This document shows, piece after piece, positions 12,677 to 16,236 of a stretch of 16,236 bases of DNA. The notes beneath the pieces are model-generated. The model had not been told where the DNA came from. It was given only the letters and a program-made list of their open reading frames with translations, and made no database searches. The stretch is from Candidatus Roizmanbacteria bacterium CG10_big_fil_rev_8_21_14_0_10_45_7 (GTDB lineage Bacteria > Patescibacteriota > Microgenomatia > UBA1406). Every line of letters begins with the position of its first letter. Within the stretch, counting starts at the first letter, position 1. A program made the translations under genes and the position numbers. The stretch covers positions 1,683 through 17,918 of the forward strand of contig PFEE01000006.1 of NCBI GenBank assembly GCA_002793745.1, read 5' to 3'.

Positions 12677-15600
12677 TTATACGTAATACTTTTCCAACAA
12701 ATCCTGGGTTACCGGGATAAGTCTTCCGATTATAACATTTTCCTTAAGACCGTACAAATAGTCAACCTTGCCGCGGATTGCTGCATTGGTCAAAACCGTG
12801 GTCGTATTCTGGAATGAAGCAGCAGACAACCATGAGTCGGTTTGTACTGCGGCTCGAGTTACACCCATAATAGTTGCCTTACCCGTTGCCGGCTTTCCAC
12901 CCTTGGCAACCAAGCGCTTGTTCTCTTCAACAAACTGGTCTTTGTTTACCAATTCTCCAACCAGGAAGTTACTGTCGCCTTCATCTTCGACAATAATCTT
13001 GTCGCTCATTTTGCGAATCAGCACTTCAAAATGCTTATCGTTAATACCAATACCCTGCGACTCATAGACGGCCTGTACTTCGTTGAGTAAGTACACCTGG
13101 GCAGCGCGCATACCTTTAATTTCAAGCACTTCTTTCAGTCTCAAATAGCCCTCGCTTAACTGTGTTCCACGGCCAACCAATTGCCCGTCTTTAACATGCA
13201 GTTTCTGCGACAGAGGAATAAGGTATTCACGTGAATCATCACTGTTGGTTGAGGTAATGCGCACTAGGTACGCATCATGCTCCGCATCTTCCTTAACTTG
13301 GACTTTACCGTCAAGCTCAGCAATGGGTGATATAACCTTAGGCGTACGGGTTTCAAACAGTTCCTCCACGCGTGGCAAACCTTGGGTAACGTCGGAGATA
13401 ACGATACCTCCAAAGTGACGTACCCGCATCGTGAGCTGTGTTCCTGGCTCGCCCACTGATTGAGCGGCAACGACACCAACCGGTACACCAAATTCAACGA
13501 CTCGGTTTCTACCCAAGTCCATGCCGTAACAACGGACACAAACACCTCTGGTGGTGCGACATACGAGTGGCGAACGCATCAATATCTTGGTTATTCCCTC
13601 GCTCACTATTTTTTGTGCCGCTTCTTCCGTAATAAGTTCGTTTCGCTTTACCAATATCGTGTTTCCTTTTTTGATATCAGCCGCTGCAAAGCGTCCCACA
13701 ATACGTTCGGTAAACTTACCTCCGCGAATACCTTTTGTTTCTATCTCAATTCCTTCTTCAGTTCCACAATCATCCTCTTTGATGATCATGTCGTGGGCAA
13801 CGTCCACCAAACGGCGGGTAAGGTATCCGGCGTCTGCCGTTTTAAGAGCAGAGTCGGCCAAACCTTTGCGTGCTCCACGGGTTGAGGTAAAGTATTCAAA
13901 GATGGTTAATCCCTCACGGTAATTTGATTTCGTAGGCATTTCGACAATCTTACCCATTGGGTCATACACGAGTCCTTTAATACCTGAAATCTGCTTCAGC
14001 TGCTCTCGGGACGCGCGGGCACCGCCTGACTTAATAATAATCTTAACCGGGTTTTCTTCTTCATAGTCGTCCCATGTTAAGTCAGCCAGTTTTTCAGTGG
14101 TTTCAATCCACAAATTAATGGAAAGCTCCTGTTTTTCACCTCTCGTTAACAGTCCCTGAGCGTAGTTACCTTCAATTTCGGCAGCCTGTCCTTCGGCCTC
14201 ACTTACAATCTTATCTTTGTTGCCGTGAATAACCGCGTCAAGTACTGAGAATGATGCACCGCCAAACTGCGTTGCAGCCCAGAATCCCAAACTCTTTAGG
14301 CTGTCCACAAGCGTCGCTACGCCGCTTCCGTCAAGCACTTCGTATGATTGCTTAACCAAATCTTTAACGTCTTTTAGTTTCATTTCGTGATTCACAAACG
14401 GCACGCCCTCAGGAAGCTTTGCGTTAAGCATTAAGCGTCCTACGGTGGTGATAAGCATTTTTCCTTCATACAGGACCCCAAGCGGTTCACGTACATCAAT
14501 GACGCCATGATCATAGGCCATTAACGCCTCCTGGCTGCTGGCGCAGTAGTGCTTCGGCTTTTCAAGCTCTGCTTTGAAACGCGCTTGATCAATGCTGGTT
14601 AAGAAGTACAAACCCAGTACCATTTCTTTGTTAGGAACGGCAATAAGTGATCCATCAGCCGGCTTTAATACGTTTCGGCTGGGCAACATATATTCAATAG
14701 CTTCGCGCTTTGCTTCCTCAGACAGAGGCACAAATACGCCCATGGCGTCACCATCAAAGTCTGCGTTAAATCCGGCACAGACGCACGGATGCAATCGAAT
14801 GGCAATATCATCGGTTAATACCGGATAGAATGCCAAGATACCCAGCTTGTGCAGGGTTGGTGCGCGGTTAAGGAGAATCGGATAGTCTTTCGTTACTTTT
14901 TCAAGAATCTCATACACCGTGCTATTTTTTTCTTCAAAAAAATTCTTCGCGCTCTTAATGTTGGTGGCGTACCCTTGCATAATGATCTCTTTCAGAATAA
15001 AGGGTTTAAACAGCTCAAGCGCCATTTCTTTAGGAAGTCCGCACTGATTAAGATGCAACTCAGGACCCACCACGATAACCGAACGACCTGAATAATCAAC
15101 GCGTTTACCCAGTAGGTTCTGTCGGAACCGTCCCTGTTTTCCCTTCAAGATATCAGATAGGGATTTCTTTTTCTTGGTTCCCACCGAACGGCTTCCGGTT
15201 GAGGCTCGTCCGGTGCTCTTGGTAAGGTCGATTAATGAGTCGACTGATTCCTGCAGCATGCGCTTTTCGTTGCGCAAAATGATGTTAGGGGCACCCAATT
15301 CAATAAGGTGTTTCAAACGATTGTTGCGGTTAATGACGCGGCGATAAAAATCGTTTAAGTCTGAGGTTGCAAATTTTCCTCCGGTCAGCTGTACCATAGG
15401 ACGCAAATCAGGAGGCAGTACCGGCAATACGGTTAATACCATTGATTTTGGATCGATTTTCTGTTTCATGAACGATTCAATCACGCGGATGCGCTTCAAA
15501 ATCTTGGTTCGGCGCTCGCCTTTTGCTTTTTCAAGTTTTTTGTTAAGTGCGGCAATGAGTTTTATAAAATCAGTGCTGCTTAAGACTTCCAAAATAACTT

Positions 15601-16236
15601 CCGCACCCATACCAACCTCAACCAGGTCATCAATTTCCATGTCGCGCATAGCCAAATAATCATCCTCTTCAAGGACATTCATCGGTTTGATGGTGTGTAC
15701 TAATTTAGTAAGTTTGTCGTAGTAGTTTTCCTGAATAGCTTTTTTTTCGCCAAAATCCTTGGAAAGGGCAATCTTGCGCTGTTTATATTTATGTTCAATC
15801 TCAGATCCGGCTATATGTTGCTGGTCGGTATTGCTTACTTTTTTCTTTAATGATGTAGTTTCTTTCTCTTCCAGTTTTTTGAGAATTTCCTGCTCATTGA
15901 CATACCATTTTTGCAGCATATCGATTGATTCCTTCAGTCGTTCCGCAACACGCTGTTCTGCTTTTGGACGCTTATCGGTATGAACCTGCTTGATTAAGTA
16001 CAGTGCAAAGTATACGATTCGCTCAAGGCCTGACGAAGAAATACCCAATACCTGAGCAAGGGGTGAACTGGTGGATTTAAAAAACCAGATATGGGCAACC
16101 GGAGCAGCCAGTACCACGTGGCCCATGCGATCACGACGAACGCTTGAGGAAGTTACTTCAACGCCACAACGATCACACACAATGCCTTTGTAGCGGATAC
16201 GGCGGTATTTTCCACAATAACACTCATAATCTTTGG
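12677..16236 (-). CDS. rpoC: RNA polymerase beta' subunit (N-terminus beyond window)
   Basis: Largest catalytic subunit of RNA polymerase. The frame stays open to the window edge ([20 protein letters not shown] precedes the GTG at 16180), so about 1185 codons are present and roughly the first 50-60 are missing. Seen in order: the N-terminal zinc motif (CYC ... CDRCG), a coiled-coil Lys/Glu-rich clamp insertion, [20 protein letters not shown], the catalytic NADFDGD (about 14766-14746), the bridge-helix region [20 protein letters not shown], the second zinc site ([18 protein letters not shown]), the trigger loop [14 protein letters not shown] and the C-terminal [12 protein letters not shown]. 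The residues after NADFDGD are AMGVFVPLS where QMAVHVPLS is usual, and the trigger loop has VRHF where TFHxG is usual. No large lineage insertion such as a SI3 domain is obvious. Co-transcribed with rpsL. Confidence 0.97.
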   Translation of the reverse strand, partial: KDYECYCGKYRRIRYKGIVCDRCGVEVTSSSVRRDRMGHVVLAAPVAHIWFFKSTSSPLAQVLGISSSGLERIVYFALYLIKQVHTDKRPKAEQRVAERLKESIDMLQKWYVNEQEILKKLEEKETTSLKKKVSNTDQQHIAGSEIEHKYKQRKIALSKDFGEKKAIQENYYDKLTKLVHTIKPMNVLEEDDYLAMRDMEIDDLVEVGMGAEVILEVLSSTDFIKLIAALNKKLEKAKGERRTKILKRIRVIESFMKQKIDPKSMVLTVLPVLPPDLRPMVQLTGGKFATSDLNDFYRRVINRNNRLKHLIELGAPNIILRNEKRMLQESVDSLIDLTKSTGRASTGSRSVGTKKKKSLSDILKGKQGRFRQNLLGKRVDYSGRSVIVVGPELHLNQCGLPKEMALELFKPFILKEIIMQGYATNIKSAKNFFEEKNSTVYEILEKVTKDYPILLNRAPTLHKLGILAFYPVLTDDIAIRLHPCVCAGFNADFDGDAMGVFVPLSEEAKREAIEYMLPSRNVLKPADGSLIAVPNKEMVLGLYFLTSIDQARFKAELEKPKHYCASSQEALMAYDHGVIDVREPLGVLYEGKMLITTVGRLMLNAKLPEGVPFVNHEMKLKDVKDLVKQSYEVLDGSGVATLVDSLKSLGFWAATQFGGASFSVLDAVIHGNKDKIVSEAEGQAAEIEGNYAQGLLTRGEKQELSINLWIETTEKLADLTWDDYEEENPVKIIIKSGGARASREQLKQISGIKGLVYDPMGKIVEMPTKSNYREGLTIFEYFTSTRGARKGLADSALKTADAGYLTRRLVDVAHDMIIKEDDCGTEEGIEIETKGIRGGKFTERIVGRFAAADIKKGNTILVKRNELITEEAAQKIVSEGITKILMRSPLVCRTTRGVCVRCYGMDLGRNRVVEFGVPVGVVAAQSVGEPGTQLTMRVRHFGGIVISDVTQGLPRVEELFETRTPKVISPIAELDGKVQVKEDAEHDAYLVRITSTNSDDSREYLIPLSQKLHVKDGQLVGRGTQLSEGYLRLKEVLEIKGMRAAQVYLLNEVQAVYESQGIGINDKHFEVLIRKMSDKIIVEDEGDSNFLVGELVNKDQFVEENKRLVAKGGKPATGKATIMGVTRAAVQTDSWLSAASFQNTTTVLTNAAIRGKVDYLYGLKENVIIGRLIPVTQDLLEKYYV

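Noticed and set aside
1..16236. CRISPR arrays, rRNA, intact tRNA, insertion sequences, TGA recoding
   Set aside because: I saw no regularly spaced repeats, no rRNA-like or complete tRNA sequence, no transposase; several genes end at TGA and no conserved gene has internal TGA, so the standard code fits.

Overview
The window looks like a chromosomal segment from a small-genome bacterium, most likely of the Candidate Phyla Radiation (Patescibacteria). This is an inference from layout and protein character: rpoC-rpsL-rpsG-fusA packed with gaps of 3 to 9 bases, no tuf after fusA, almost no intergenic DNA, divergent versions of core proteins, a FemAB-type peptidoglycan bridge enzyme beside a Fic protein, and TGA used as an ordinary stop. 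No 16S or marker tree can be built here, so the phylum call is tentative.

Layout. Positions 1-766 (+) hold the 3' part of a UvrD/PcrA helicase gene. Positions 767-7043 hold a visibly AT-richer cassette of seven genes: a Ham1-type NTP pyrophosphatase (-), a DUF402 nucleotide phosphatase (+), a GT75 'reversibly glycosylated polypeptide'/UDP-sugar mutase (-), and then a four-gene overlapping operon (+). That operon encodes a thymidylate-kinase-like P-loop kinase, a GT4-type glycosyltransferase broken by a -1 frameshift in an A9 tract, a nucleoside diphosphate kinase with an extra C-terminal region, and a 519-residue protein whose C-terminal part resembles the GNAT fold of phage Mom-type DNA modification enzymes. 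Positions 7103-9649 hold Fic and FemAB genes (-, stop/start overlapping) and a membrane-anchored DUF192 protein (+). Positions 9636-16236 (-) hold fusA, rpsG, rpsL and the 3' 1185 codons of rpoC, transcribed as rpoC-rpsL-rpsG-fusA.

The most interesting part is the 767-7043 cassette. It puts NTP-cleansing enzymes (Ham1, DUF402), nucleotide-charging enzymes (an NMP-kinase-like protein and NDK), a sugar-nucleotide mutase (GT75), a glycosyltransferase and a Mom-like acyltransferase domain in one unit. This is the toolkit expected for making, charging and decorating an unusual nucleotide, similar in logic to T4-like phages that destroy the normal dNTP, phosphorylate the modified one and glycosylate it in DNA. 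No base hydroxymethylase or DNA-binding protein is visible, so a nucleotide-sugar/cell-surface or small-molecule pathway is an equally open alternative.

Two divergent gene pairs (1470/1471 and about 9191) have start codons that touch or overlap, with candidate -10 boxes only 4 to 10 bases before the ATG, which suggests leaderless mRNAs. RpoC carries unusual residues beside the catalytic NADFDGD motif and in the trigger loop.
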